A DNA stretch of 64,000 nucleotides from Streptomyces canus (GTDB lineage: Bacteria > Actinomycetota > Actinomycetes > Streptomycetales > Streptomycetaceae): positions 1 through 64,000 of the forward strand of contig NZ_JAUSYQ010000001.1 of assembly GCF_030816965.1 (NCBI RefSeq), given 5' to 3'. The translations under genes and the position numbers were made by a program. Numbering within the stretch: the first letter of the stretch is position 1; each line of letters begins with the position of its first letter. Below, one piece after another: positions 35,753 to 44,086 of the stretch. The notes under the pieces are model-generated. The model worked only from the letters and a program-made list of their open reading frames with translations. It did not search any database and was not told where the DNA came from.

Positions 35753-37192
35753 CTACGGCTGCGGCCCGCGCGTGTCCTGCGCAGTGCTGAGCGCACGGTC
35801 CACCAGGGCCCCCGCGGCACCGGTGTAGCCGTCCGGGTCGAGCAGGGCGGCGGCCTCGGCCCGGCTCAGCACGCCGGCGAGCCGGGGGAGCCCGGCCAGT
35901 ACGTCGGCCAGTGGACGGCCGGTCGTGGCGGCGAGCGCCGAGGCCTCGGTCAGCAGCCGCTTCGCGGCCGCCCTGCCGATGCGCGGCGCCAGGACGGCCG
36001 AGACCCGCTCGGAGACCAGCTGCCCACCGGTCGCCGCCAGGTTGGCGCGCATCCGCTCCGGGTCGACGGTGAGCCCACGGGCGAGTTCGACGGCCGTGTG
36101 CGCGGCGCCGCCGGTGAGCCGCAGCGCCTCGCGCAGCGGCTGCCACTCGGCGTGCCACAGTCCGGCGGAGCGTTCGTCCTCCGTGGCCAGGCACTGCGTC
36201 AGCACGGTGGCCAGAGCGGGCACCTGCAGGGCGGCGGAGCGGATCAGGGTCGCGAGCACCGGGTTGCGCTTGTGCGGCATCGCCGACGAGGCGCCCCGCC
36301 CGGCGACCGCGGGCTCGGCCGCTTCGCCGACCTCGGTACGGGTCAGCACCAGCACGTCCGCGGCGATCTTGCCGAGTGCCCCGGCCGTATGGGCGAGCGC
36401 CGCCCCCAGGTCCGCGACGGGAGTGCGCAGGGCGTGCCAGGGCAGGACCGGGTCGGCCAGGCCCGTCTCGTCGGCGAAGGCGGCACCGAGGCCGTCCAGC
36501 ACGGCCGCGGGGTCGGCGTCCTCCCCCGCGTACTGCAGATAGCCGGCCAGGGTGCCGGCTGCGCCGCCGAGCGCCACCGGAAGCCCGCCGCGGATGACGC
36601 GTTCGAGGCGTTCGACCGCGTCGAGGACCAGGTGGCGCCAGCCGGCCGCCTTGAGTCCGAAGGTCGTGGGCACGGCGTGCAGGGCGAGCGTGCGGCCGGC
36701 CATCACGGTGTCCCGGTGGCGTGCCGCGAGGTCGCCCAGTGCGGCGGCCACGGCCCGCAGATCCGCGACGACCAGACGCAGCGCCCGCTGCGCGACCAGC
36801 ATCGCACCGGTGTCGAGGACGTCCTGGCTGGTCGAGCCGCGGTGCACGTACTCGGCTGCGGCCGGGGACCGCTCGGCGACCACCGCGGTCAGCGCCTTGA
36901 CCAGGCCGACGACCGGGTTGGCGGTCTCCCGCGCGGCGAGTGCCAGCTCACGCACGTCCAGCAGGTCCGCCCGGGCGGCCGCCGTGATGTCCTCGGCCGC
37001 GTCGGCGGGCACCGTACCGCAGCGGGCCTGCGCGCGGGCCAGTGCCGCCTCCGCGTCGAGCATCGCCTGCAGCCATGCGCGGTCCCCCACGGCGGCCTCG
37101 ACGGGGGTACCCGCCCGGACCGGCGAGAGCAGCCCGGCGTCCAGGTGGGCGGGCAGTTCTCCGGTGAGCAAAGGCTCCTGCGGTGAGGTCAT
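35753..37192 (-). CDS. creD: Nitrosuccinate lyase, CreD-like (fumarase/adenylosuccinate lyase superfamily)
   Basis: This 479-residue protein has the superfamily signature 'GASSAMPHKRNPVLAT' (about 290) and 'HRGSTSQDVLDT' (about 115). It is not the housekeeping purine enzyme or a muconate cycloisomerase by context. It is translationally coupled (4-nt ATGA overlap) to a CreE-type flavoprotein, the diagnostic pair of the aspartate-nitrosuccinate pathway. CreD eliminates nitrous acid from nitrosuccinate, leaving fumarate. A terminator lies just beyond its stop. Confidence 0.85.
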   Translation of the reverse strand: MTSPQEPLLTGELPAHLDAGLLSPVRAGTPVEAAVGDRAWLQAMLDAEAALARAQARCGTVPADAAEDITAAARADLLDVRELALAARETANPVVGLVKALTAVVAERSPAAAEYVHRGSTSQDVLDTGAMLVAQRALRLVVADLRAVAAALGDLAARHRDTVMAGRTLALHAVPTTFGLKAAGWRHLVLDAVERLERVIRGGLPVALGGAAGTLAGYLQYAGEDADPAAVLDGLGAAFADETGLADPVLPWHALRTPVADLGAALAHTAGALGKIAADVLVLTRTEVGEAAEPAVAGRGASSAMPHKRNPVLATLIRSAALQVPALATVLTQCLATEDERSAGLWHAEWQPLREALRLTGGAAHTAVELARGLTVDPERMRANLAATGGQLVSERVSAVLAPRIGRAAAKRLLTEASALAATTGRPLADVLAGLPRLAGVLSRAEAAALLDPDGYTGAAGALVDRALSTAQDTRGPQP

Positions 37193-39381
37193 GCGCCTGC
37201 CTTCGCGTTGGGGGGCGTGATCGGGCCGGGGACCGTGCGGCCCGCGGCTGAGGGCGGTGAGGGCCGCGGCACGGCCGGCGGCAGGGCGAGGACGGCCGCC
37301 GCGATGGCGTTGGAGTCCTCCAGGGTGACCGAGCCGACGCCGGGCCTGATGCCCGCGGCGGTGACCCAGTGCACCGACTCGGTCGGCACCCCGTAGGCGA
37401 AGCGCCGGGGGTGCGGGACGCCCCGGGCGTCGATCAGCCGGTTGGGCCGCTCGGTCACCGCGAGCCCCCCGGTCTCGTGGTCCGTGCCGCCGGTGGCGGC
37501 GCCACCGGCGGCCGCCCGTCCGCGCGGGATGCGGTACGGACGGCACTGCCCGGTGCGCAGCAGATGACTCATCAGCGGGTCCGCGGTGCGCCGCAGGTCG
37601 GTCGTGGGCAGCCGGGCCTCGATGAGGGCCGTGGCCCGCACCCGCACCCCCGGTATCGCGCTCGGCGTACCGGTGAAACAGGGGCCGAGCGGGTCGTGCG
37701 CGTCCGTGCCGACACGCAGCCCGGGGCCCGTGATGTCGAGGACGCCCGCGTCCATGAGCGCGGCCATCTCCTCGATGCGGGACGCCGGCGGGCCGATGGA
37801 CACAAAGGCGTTGAGCGGCGTGTACCAGCGGTCGAGGTGGTCCCGGTGGGAGTCGGCGGTCAGGCCGGCGTGGTCGACGGCGAGCCGCACCTCGTTGCGC
37901 AGGTCCCGCAGGACGTCGAGCGCGGCCTTGACCGGTCCGCTGACGTTGCCCTGGCGGGCCAGGCGGACGTCCTCCTCGAGGTGCTCGCGCAGCCAGCGGC
38001 GGAAGGCGGTCAGGTCGCCGAAGGTGCGGCTGCCGTAGGGACGGGCGACGCGCTCCCAGTCCCAGCGCTCGGGCGGGCCGATCCCGGCCGCGGCGAGGAG
38101 CCGTTCCTCGGACCGCCCCGGCTCGGCGTGCAGATACCGCACGGCGAACTCCTCGGTGACCGCGCGGGGTTCACCGCGCGCCGTGAGCAGGGCCGTGTAG
38201 TAGACGCCGCTGACCTCCTTGGAGATCAGCGGCCACAGGTCGGCGGCGAAGTCGATGGCCCCGCCGCGGGTGCCCCGGGCCCGCAGCCCGGCGATGTGCT
38301 CGTCGGTCAGGAGCCGGGGGACGTGGCGGCCGTGGGCTCTTTTCTCGTTCTCGCCGCGCGCCTGATAGGGAACACCGCGCCGGGATCCCGCGTGCAGGCG
38401 CGGCTCGCGGCCCGAGGGCCGGTAGACCAGGTTGCCGCCGGCACGGCTGAAGGTGCCGCCCCGGCCCTGGGTGAGCAGCGTCATGTAGTCGAAGAAGTTG
38501 AGCCCGAGCCCGCGCAGCAGCACGTTCTCGCCGGGCCGGATGCCCGACAGGTCCACGTCGGCAGGGTTGGCGGGAGACACGTACGTCAGCCCGTGCCGGG
38601 CGGCGAAGCCGGCCAGCTCCCGTTCCGTGCGGGTGGGCCGGGCCGGTACGTGGCCCTGGGCGAGGACGACCGCGGACAGACCGGTCAGCCGGGTGCCGTC
38701 CTCCAGGGTGAGGGTCTGTCCGGCCGCGGCGGGGCCGTCCTCCAGGGCGACGGCCCGTGCCGGATGGGTGCGCACCGTCACATGGGCGGGGGCGTCCGCC
38801 ACGACCTGCCGGAAGACCCAGGTCAGATAGCGGCCGTAGAGCGCGCGGGTGGGGTAGGAGTCGGGCCCCAGACCGCGCGCCTCGGCGAGCAGTTCCTCGT
38901 CGTGGCCGTCGTCCCGGCCGGTCTCCAGCGTGCCCGACCGCCATGCCCTCACCCACTCGTACAGGCTCGGCCCCTCCTCCACCGGGCCGTCGATGCGCAC
39001 GCTGGCGTCGGTGTACACCGTCACCTGGCAGGCGACGGTGTTCATCAGCAGGTGCCGGGACTGCGCCGGACGCCACACCCGCCCCGCACCCGGCGGGTCC
39101 GGGTCGGCGACATGCACGGTGACGGTGTCCCAGCGGGGCGACTTGCGTTCGTGCGCGCAGAGCCGTTCCAGTACGGAAAGGCCCCGGGGACCGGCGCCGA
39201 CGAGGCACACCTCCAGGTGTGCCGCCGTATCCTGCGCGGCCGGCGGGGCGGACGCGCACGACACCGGGGGACCGGCCGGACGCGGTCGGCCCGAGGGCGA
39301 CCGGGCGGCCGCCGCCCTCGGGGGCGGCCCTGCGGGGGGTCCGTCGCCTGCCGCGCGTCCCCCTCCATGCGTACCCTCCAC
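37189..39381 (-). CDS. creE: Flavin-dependent aspartate N-oxygenase, CreE-like
   Basis: The 730-residue protein has a disordered Pro/Gly/Arg-rich leader of about 50 residues. The FAD site follows: 'VCLVGAGPRGLSVLERL' (about 58-74), 'PGAGRVWRPAQSRHLLMN' and 'VLAQGHVP'. It belongs to the large FAD/NAD(P)-binding proteins that include CreE. CreE oxidises L-aspartate to nitrosuccinate; CreD then releases nitrous acid. The GTG at 39381 has GGAGGGAG upstream; an ATG further in would remove part of the leader. It is divergent from the OvmZ-like pair. Confidence 0.85.
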   Translation of the reverse strand: MEGTHGGGRAAGDGPPAGPPPRAAAARSPSGRPRPAGPPVSCASAPPAAQDTAAHLEVCLVGAGPRGLSVLERLCAHERKSPRWDTVTVHVADPDPPGAGRVWRPAQSRHLLMNTVACQVTVYTDASVRIDGPVEEGPSLYEWVRAWRSGTLETGRDDGHDEELLAEARGLGPDSYPTRALYGRYLTWVFRQVVADAPAHVTVRTHPARAVALEDGPAAAGQTLTLEDGTRLTGLSAVVLAQGHVPARPTRTERELAGFAARHGLTYVSPANPADVDLSGIRPGENVLLRGLGLNFFDYMTLLTQGRGGTFSRAGGNLVYRPSGREPRLHAGSRRGVPYQARGENEKRAHGRHVPRLLTDEHIAGLRARGTRGGAIDFAADLWPLISKEVSGVYYTALLTARGEPRAVTEEFAVRYLHAEPGRSEERLLAAAGIGPPERWDWERVARPYGSRTFGDLTAFRRWLREHLEEDVRLARQGNVSGPVKAALDVLRDLRNEVRLAVDHAGLTADSHRDHLDRWYTPLNAFVSIGPPASRIEEMAALMDAGVLDITGPGLRVGTDAHDPLGPCFTGTPSAIPGVRVRATALIEARLPTTDLRRTADPLMSHLLRTGQCRPYRIPRGRAAAGGAATGGTDHETGGLAVTERPNRLIDARGVPHPRRFAYGVPTESVHWVTAAGIRPGVGSVTLEDSNAIAAAVLALPPAVPRPSPPSAAGRTVPGPITPPNAKAGA

Positions 39382-39663
39382 GGTTTCTCCCTCCTCGGGG
39401 CAACCGTCGGGGCAGGCGCTCGATCAGGGATCGGCTCCCGGTGGAAAACGGCTCAAGAAGCCGGGGCCGTGGCGGCCCGCGGAGCCCGTGGCCGCCGGTA
39501 CGTCCTCGGCGCCCGGACCGGGCGAGCGGTACCCGAACGCGGCTGTACCGGTACTCGAGCCGACGGTCGTTCTAATGGGACTGCTCACACGGCGCGCGGC
39601 CTCACAGGCTCGGCACACGGGACGGCACGTGAGTTCGCCCGTCCGCCTCATGAAGGAGCTTCG

Positions 39664-40284
39664 ATGACGTTTCGCACTTGCCCGAGAGGCCACGCTCAGG
39701 ACAGCGCCGCCGCCCTGTGCGCTCGCTGCGTCACCGGGGTGGAACGCCATCTGCGCGTGCTTCCCGGCCTTCACCAGGAGTGCCTGCACCCGGCCTCACC
39801 GGCGACCAGGCGGACCAACCCGACGAAGGTCTCGGCGAGCCGCACACGCGATCACCTCGACATCTCGGTGCTCGACACCCGCCATCACATCCACACGGTG
39901 CTCGAGTCCTGGTCGGGGATGGTCGTGGACAAGCTGGGCACCACTCCCCCGCCCCGGACCGTGCCCCATCTGGCGCGGTTTCTCAGGCGGCATCTGGACT
40001 GGCTCGCCGCGCAGCCTCCGGCGGCCGACTTCGTGGACGAGATCGAGAGTCTCGTCGCCGAACTGCACCGGACCATCGATCCGGAATCGGGCGGTGGCGT
40101 CCACACACTCGTCAGAAACTGCGTGGTGGACGGCTGCACCGGGAAGATCAGCGCCGCGCCCGGCGGCAGCGGACGTGCCGGGAGCAGCCGGATCACCTGT
40201 TCCGGGGGGCATTCCTGGGACATGCGCGAGTGGCTCGGTCTCAGGAAGCTCATGGAGCGGCAGCGGGAGGGGGCCGACGCATGA
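39664..40284 (+). CDS. OvmZ-like protein with Cys/His metal-binding motifs
   Basis: The protein has 206 residues and AAGGAG before its ATG. The N-terminal 'CPRGHAQDSAAALCARC' and the C-terminal 'RNCVVDGCTGKI' plus 'ITCSGGHSW' are zinc-ribbon-like Cys/His clusters. Between them is a helical middle. Proteins of this type (OvmZ in the oviedomycin cluster) occur in many Streptomyces antibiotic clusters, always next to a small DNA-binding protein as here. Function is not established; a two-part regulator or sensor is plausible. It overlaps the next gene by 4 nt. Confidence 0.75.
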   Translation: MTFRTCPRGHAQDSAAALCARCVTGVERHLRVLPGLHQECLHPASPATRRTNPTKVSASRTRDHLDISVLDTRHHIHTVLESWSGMVVDKLGTTPPPRTVPHLARFLRRHLDWLAAQPPAADFVDEIESLVAELHRTIDPESGGGVHTLVRNCVVDGCTGKISAAPGGSGRAGSSRITCSGGHSWDMREWLGLRKLMERQREGADA

Positions 40285-40466
40285 CCAGGCCCCCGAGCCA
40301 CCGGCTCGTCCCCACCAAGGTGGCCGCACTGGCCGTGGGGGTGTCCGAGGCGACCATCCGCAAGTGGGTGAGCCGCGGGAAGATCACCCGCTACGGCGCA
40401 CCGCACCGGCGCTCGCAGTTCGACATCGAGGAACTCACGGAAATCGCCCTGCGGCGCCGTGTCTGA
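40281..40466 (+). CDS. Small MerR/excisionase-type helix-turn-helix protein
   Basis: The 61-residue protein is nearly all one winged-helix unit: 'VPTKVAALAVGVSEATIRKW', then 'SRGKITRYGAPHRRSQF' and 'DIEELTEIA'. This matches the BldC/MerR-type DNA-binding fold. It is coupled by a 4-nt overlap to the OvmZ-like gene, as the OvmW partner usually is. It lies directly before the mevalonate operon's composite promoter and could regulate it or creE. Confidence 0.8.
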   Translation: MTRPPSHRLVPTKVAALAVGVSEATIRKWVSRGKITRYGAPHRRSQFDIEELTEIALRRRV

Positions 40467-40514
40467 TCCGGCGGCCGCACGGCACCGCGGGCCGTTCCCC
40501 ACGGGCCCGCCGAA

Positions 40515-40591
40515 GTGATCTGGGTCACTTCGGCGGGGTGTTGGCGGCCGGGGACCGGGCGTGTCACTATCTCCTCACACCTCCCCTGCCC
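40515..40591 (+). promoter_or_regulatory. Composite promoter D, driving the mevalonate operon
   Basis: Crp-type palindrome GTGATCTGGGTCAC (40515-40528), TTGG (40541-40544), 16 nt, GTGTCAC (40561-40567), 16 nt, CCCTGCCC (40584-40591). The mevalonate kinase start is about 310 nt downstream, with no gene in the leader. Confidence 0.75.
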
Positions 40592-40900
40592 GAAAACCGC
40601 CGCAAGGCGGTGGATCGCGTGCCGTGTCCGCCGGTCCTCCCGGAAATCGGACACCCGCCGCCGCGCGGCAGCCCTCTCCCCGCATCCGTCGCATCCGTCC
40701 CGCCGTTTCACCGGATGCCGCACGTCGATGCCCGGCACCACCACGTGCCCCTGCCGCGTGCGGCGGCCGGCCCCCCATGCCTTCGCAGAGGGCGGCGCAC
40801 ACGTCCGACGTCCTGCTTCGTGCCCTCCGTGGAGCTCTGGAAGAAGCGATCCCATGCCCATGCGATCTCCGCGCAGAAAAGACAAAGGGAGCTGAGTGCG

Positions 40901-41908
40901 TTGACTCTACCGACCTCGGCGGAGGGGGTGTCAGAGAGCCACCGGGCCCGCTCCGTCGGCATCGGTCGCGCCCACGCCAAGGCCATCCTGCTGGGTGAGC
41001 ACGCGGTCGTCTACGGAGCGCCGGCGCTCGCGCTTCCCGTCCCCCAGCTCACGGTCACGGCGACCGCCGGGTGGTCGTCCCGGGCCTGTGACAGTCAGGG
41101 AGGCCTGTCGTACACGCTGACCGGTTCCTCCTCGCGGGCACTGGTGACCCAGGCGTCCGACGGGCTGCACAGGCTGGCCGCGGAGTTCATGGCACGCATG
41201 GGCGTGGCGGACCGGCCGCACCTCGACGTGATCCTCGACGGCGCGATCCCGCACGGCCGGGGGCTCGGCTCCAGCGCGGCGGGCTCGCGGGCGATCGTCG
41301 CCGCCCTGGCGGATCTCCTCGGCCGCGAACTGACCGAGGACGCCGCGTTCGAGCTGGTGCAGACGGCCGAGAACATGGCGCACGGCCGGGCCAGCGGCGT
41401 GGACGCCAGGACCGTCGGCGCCTCCCGGCCGCTGCTGTTCCGGGCGGGCTGGACCGAGGAACTGACCATCGGCCGCGACATCCTGTTCATCGTCGCGGAC
41501 AGCGGCGTGCCGGGCAGCACCAAGGAAGCGGTCGCGCTGCTGCGCGAGGAGTTCCGGCGCCGCACGGGAGCGCGGGAGCGCTTCGTCAGCCGGGCGTCGG
41601 AGCTGACCGAGGCGGGCAGGCGGGCACTCGCCGACGGCGATCTGGAGGAACTCGGCGCGCGGCTGACGGACTATCACGAGCTGCTGCGGGAGGCCCGGCT
41701 CAGCACCGACCGGATCGACGCACTGGTCGTGGCCGCGCTGCAGGCAGGCAGCCTCGGCGCCAAGATCACCGGCGGTGGCCTGGGGGGCTGCATGATCGCA
41801 CAGACCCGGCCGGAGCGGGCCCGGGACGTCACCCGGCGGCTGCACGAGGCCGGCGCCGTACATACCTGGGTCGTACCGCTGAAGGGGCTCGGCAACCATG
41901 CGCAGTGA
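40901..41908 (+). CDS. mvk: Mevalonate kinase
   Basis: This GHMP kinase has about 335 residues. Motifs are 'AHAKAILLGEHAVVYG' (motif 1), 'PHGRGLGSSAAGSRAI' (ATP loop, motif 2) and 'GAKITGGGLGGCMIA' (motif 3). I choose the TTG at 40901 because AAAGGGAG lies 9 nt upstream. The codons before it are open but contain no start codon at the position where I remember the CL190 homologue beginning. A GTG at 40928 is a less likely alternative. It is the first gene of a tightly packed operon and overlaps the next gene by 11 nt. Confidence 0.93.
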   Translation: MTLPTSAEGVSESHRARSVGIGRAHAKAILLGEHAVVYGAPALALPVPQLTVTATAGWSSRACDSQGGLSYTLTGSSSRALVTQASDGLHRLAAEFMARMGVADRPHLDVILDGAIPHGRGLGSSAAGSRAIVAALADLLGRELTEDAAFELVQTAENMAHGRASGVDARTVGASRPLLFRAGWTEELTIGRDILFIVADSGVPGSTKEAVALLREEFRRRTGARERFVSRASELTEAGRRALADGDLEELGARLTDYHELLREARLSTDRIDALVVAALQAGSLGAKITGGGLGGCMIAQTRPERARDVTRRLHEAGAVHTWVVPLKGLGNHAQ

Positions 41909-42953
41909 ACACCCGGCCATCACAGTGGCCCGATCGCCGGAACAGGACGGCACGCGCAGCGCCACCGCCGTCGCGCACCCGAACATCGCGCTGGTCAAGT
42001 ACTGGGGCAAGCGCGACGAGCGTCTCATGCTGCCCTGGACGGACAGCCTGTCGATGACGCTGGACGTCTTCCCGACGACCACCCGCGTCCGGCTCGGCCC
42101 CGCGGCCGGGCGCGACGAGGCCACCCTCGACGGGGCGCCGGCGACGGGCGAGGCCCTGCGCCGTATCACCGCCTTCCTGGAGCTCGTGCGGGAGATGTCC
42201 GGGAGCGACCGGCGAGCCGTGGTGGAGTCGAGGAACACCGTGCCCACCGGGGCGGGCCTGGCGTCCTCCGCCAGCGGGTTCGCCGCCCTTGCCGTCGCCG
42301 CCGCCGCCGCATACGGACTCGACCTGGACGCCACCGCGCTGTCCCGGCTGGCGCGGCGCGGATCGGGGTCGGCCGCGCGGTCGGTCTTCGGTGGCTTCGC
42401 CGTCTGGCACGCCGGCCGGGACGCCGGCACGGCCGCGGACGCGGACCGCTGCTCGTACGCCGAGCCGGTGCCCACGGCGGACATCGACCCGGCGCTGGTC
42501 GTCGCCGTGGTTGACGCCGGCCCCAAATCCGTGTCCAGCAGGGAGGCCATGCGCCGTACGGTCGGCACCTCGCCGCTGTACCGGCCGTGGGCCGCCTCCA
42601 GCAGTCAGGACCTGGAGGAGATGCGCGCCGCGCTGCGGCGCGGCGACCTGGCGGCGGTGGGTGAGATCGCCGAGCGCAACGCGCTCGGCATGCACGCGAC
42701 CATGCTGGCGGCGCGCCCCGCGGTGCGGTATCTGTCGTCGGCCACGGTCACGGTGCTCGACTGCGTGCTCCGGCTGCGGCGGGACGGCGTCCCGGCCTAC
42801 GCGACCATGGACGCCGGGCCGAACGTGAAGGTGCTCTGCCACCGCACGGACGCGGAGCGGGTGGCCGAGGCCGTCCGCGGTGCCGCCCCGCGGGCCTCGG
42901 TCCTCGTCGCTGGTCCGGGGCACGGCGCCCGCCTGCTGAGCGAGGGCACATGA
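41898..42953 (+). CDS. mvaD: Diphosphomevalonate decarboxylase
   Basis: The 351-residue GHMP-fold enzyme has 'AHPNIALVKYWGKRDE' near residue 28 and 'PTGAGLASSASGFAALAV' (phosphate loop) near 115. It also has 'ARRGSGSAARSVFGGF' and 'YATMDAGPNVKVLC' with the catalytic Asp near 290. It converts 5-diphosphomevalonate to IPP with ATP. The order MVK-MDD-PMK-IDI-HMGR-HMGS is the same as in known Streptomyces mevalonate clusters. Confidence 0.95.
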   Translation: MRSEHPAITVARSPEQDGTRSATAVAHPNIALVKYWGKRDERLMLPWTDSLSMTLDVFPTTTRVRLGPAAGRDEATLDGAPATGEALRRITAFLELVREMSGSDRRAVVESRNTVPTGAGLASSASGFAALAVAAAAAYGLDLDATALSRLARRGSGSAARSVFGGFAVWHAGRDAGTAADADRCSYAEPVPTADIDPALVVAVVDAGPKSVSSREAMRRTVGTSPLYRPWAASSSQDLEEMRAALRRGDLAAVGEIAERNALGMHATMLAARPAVRYLSSATVTVLDCVLRLRRDGVPAYATMDAGPNVKVLCHRTDAERVAEAVRGAAPRASVLVAGPGHGARLLSEGT

Positions 42954-44086
42954 GGACGCGTCCGCGCACGGTCGTCCGGCACGCGCCCGGCAAGCTGTTC
43001 GTGGCAGGCGAGTACGCGGTCGTGGAGCCCGGGAACCCGGCGGTCCTGGTGGCGGTCGACCGGCAGGTCACCGTCGCCGTGTCCGGCCCTGGCGACGACG
43101 CCGGCCCCGCCCCGGACGGCGTCGTCGTCTCCTCCGACCTCGGCCTGAGGTCCGTGCCCTGGCGGTGGCACGAGGGGCGGCTCGTCGTCCGCGGCGCGTA
43201 CGACGGGCCCCGCACGCGCCGCGAACTGGCCCACGTCGTGACGGCGGTCGAGACCGTGGGCCGGCTGCTGACCGAACGCGGCCTGCCGGTGCCCGCGCTG
43301 GACGTCTCGGTCAGCAGCCGGCTGCACGAGAACGGCAGGAAGTTCGGTCTGGGCTCCAGCGGTGCGGTGACCGTGGCGACCGTCGCGGCCGTGGCGTCCT
43401 TCTGCGGACTGGAGCTGTCGCGGGACGAGCGGTTCCGTCTGGCCATGCTCGCCACGGCGGAACTCGACCCGAAAGCGTCCGGTGGTGATCTCGCCGCCAG
43501 CACCTGGGGCGGCTGGATCGCGTACCAGGCGCCCGACCGGGACTTCGTGCTCGATCTGGCCCGGCGCCTGGGGGTCGGCAGAGCGCTGCGCGCGCCCTGG
43601 CCGGGCCACGCCGTGCGCCGGCTGCCGCCGCCCGCCGGCCTGACGCTGGAGGTCGGCTGGACCGGGGAGCCCGCCTCCACCGCGTCCCTGGTGTCCGGCC
43701 TGCACCGGCGCGCCTGGCGGGGCAGCCTCTCCCACCAGAGGTTCGTGGCGACCACCACCGACTGCGTGCGCTCCGCGGTCACGGCTCTGGAGACCGGCGA
43801 CCGTCCGGCCCTGCTGCGCCAGATCCGCCGGGCCCGGCGGGAGCTGGCCCGTCTGGACGGCGAGGTCCGCCTCGGCATCTTCACGCCCGGGCTGACGGCC
43901 CTGTGCGACGCCGCCGAGGCCGTCGGAGGCGCGGCCAAGCCCTCCGGGGCGGGCGGCGGCGACTGCGGCATCGCTCTGCTGGACGCCGGGGCGACGCGGG
44001 ACATCACACACCTACGGCGGCGGTGGGAGGCAGCGGGGGTGCTGCCCCTGCCCGTCCGTCCGGCCCTGGAAGGAATCGCGGAATGA
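42950..44086 (+). CDS. Phosphomevalonate kinase
   Basis: The 378-residue GHMP kinase has 'APGKLFVAGEYAVVEPGNPA' (residues about 9-28), 'KFGLGSSGAVTVATV' (ATP loop) and 'AKPSGAGGGDCGIAL' (motif 3). 'LDPKASGGDLAASTWGG' is typical of the bacterial PMK. It phosphorylates mevalonate 5-phosphate. It overlaps both neighbours by 4 nt. Confidence 0.95.
   Translation: MRTRPRTVVRHAPGKLFVAGEYAVVEPGNPAVLVAVDRQVTVAVSGPGDDAGPAPDGVVVSSDLGLRSVPWRWHEGRLVVRGAYDGPRTRRELAHVVTAVETVGRLLTERGLPVPALDVSVSSRLHENGRKFGLGSSGAVTVATVAAVASFCGLELSRDERFRLAMLATAELDPKASGGDLAASTWGGWIAYQAPDRDFVLDLARRLGVGRALRAPWPGHAVRRLPPPAGLTLEVGWTGEPASTASLVSGLHRRAWRGSLSHQRFVATTTDCVRSAVTALETGDRPALLRQIRRARRELARLDGEVRLGIFTPGLTALCDAAEAVGGAAKPSGAGGGDCGIALLDAGATRDITHLRRRWEAAGVLPLPVRPALEGIAE

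Noticed and set aside
35753..37192. Housekeeping adenylosuccinate lyase or carboxymuconate cycloisomerase
   Set aside because: Translational coupling to a CreE-type flavoprotein and absence of purine or protocatechuate genes argue for nitrosuccinate lyase.
37369..39663. Long plus-strand open frame running into the OvmZ-like gene
   Set aside because: The part before 39664 is antisense to creE. Only the portion from the ATG with AAGGAG is protein-like.
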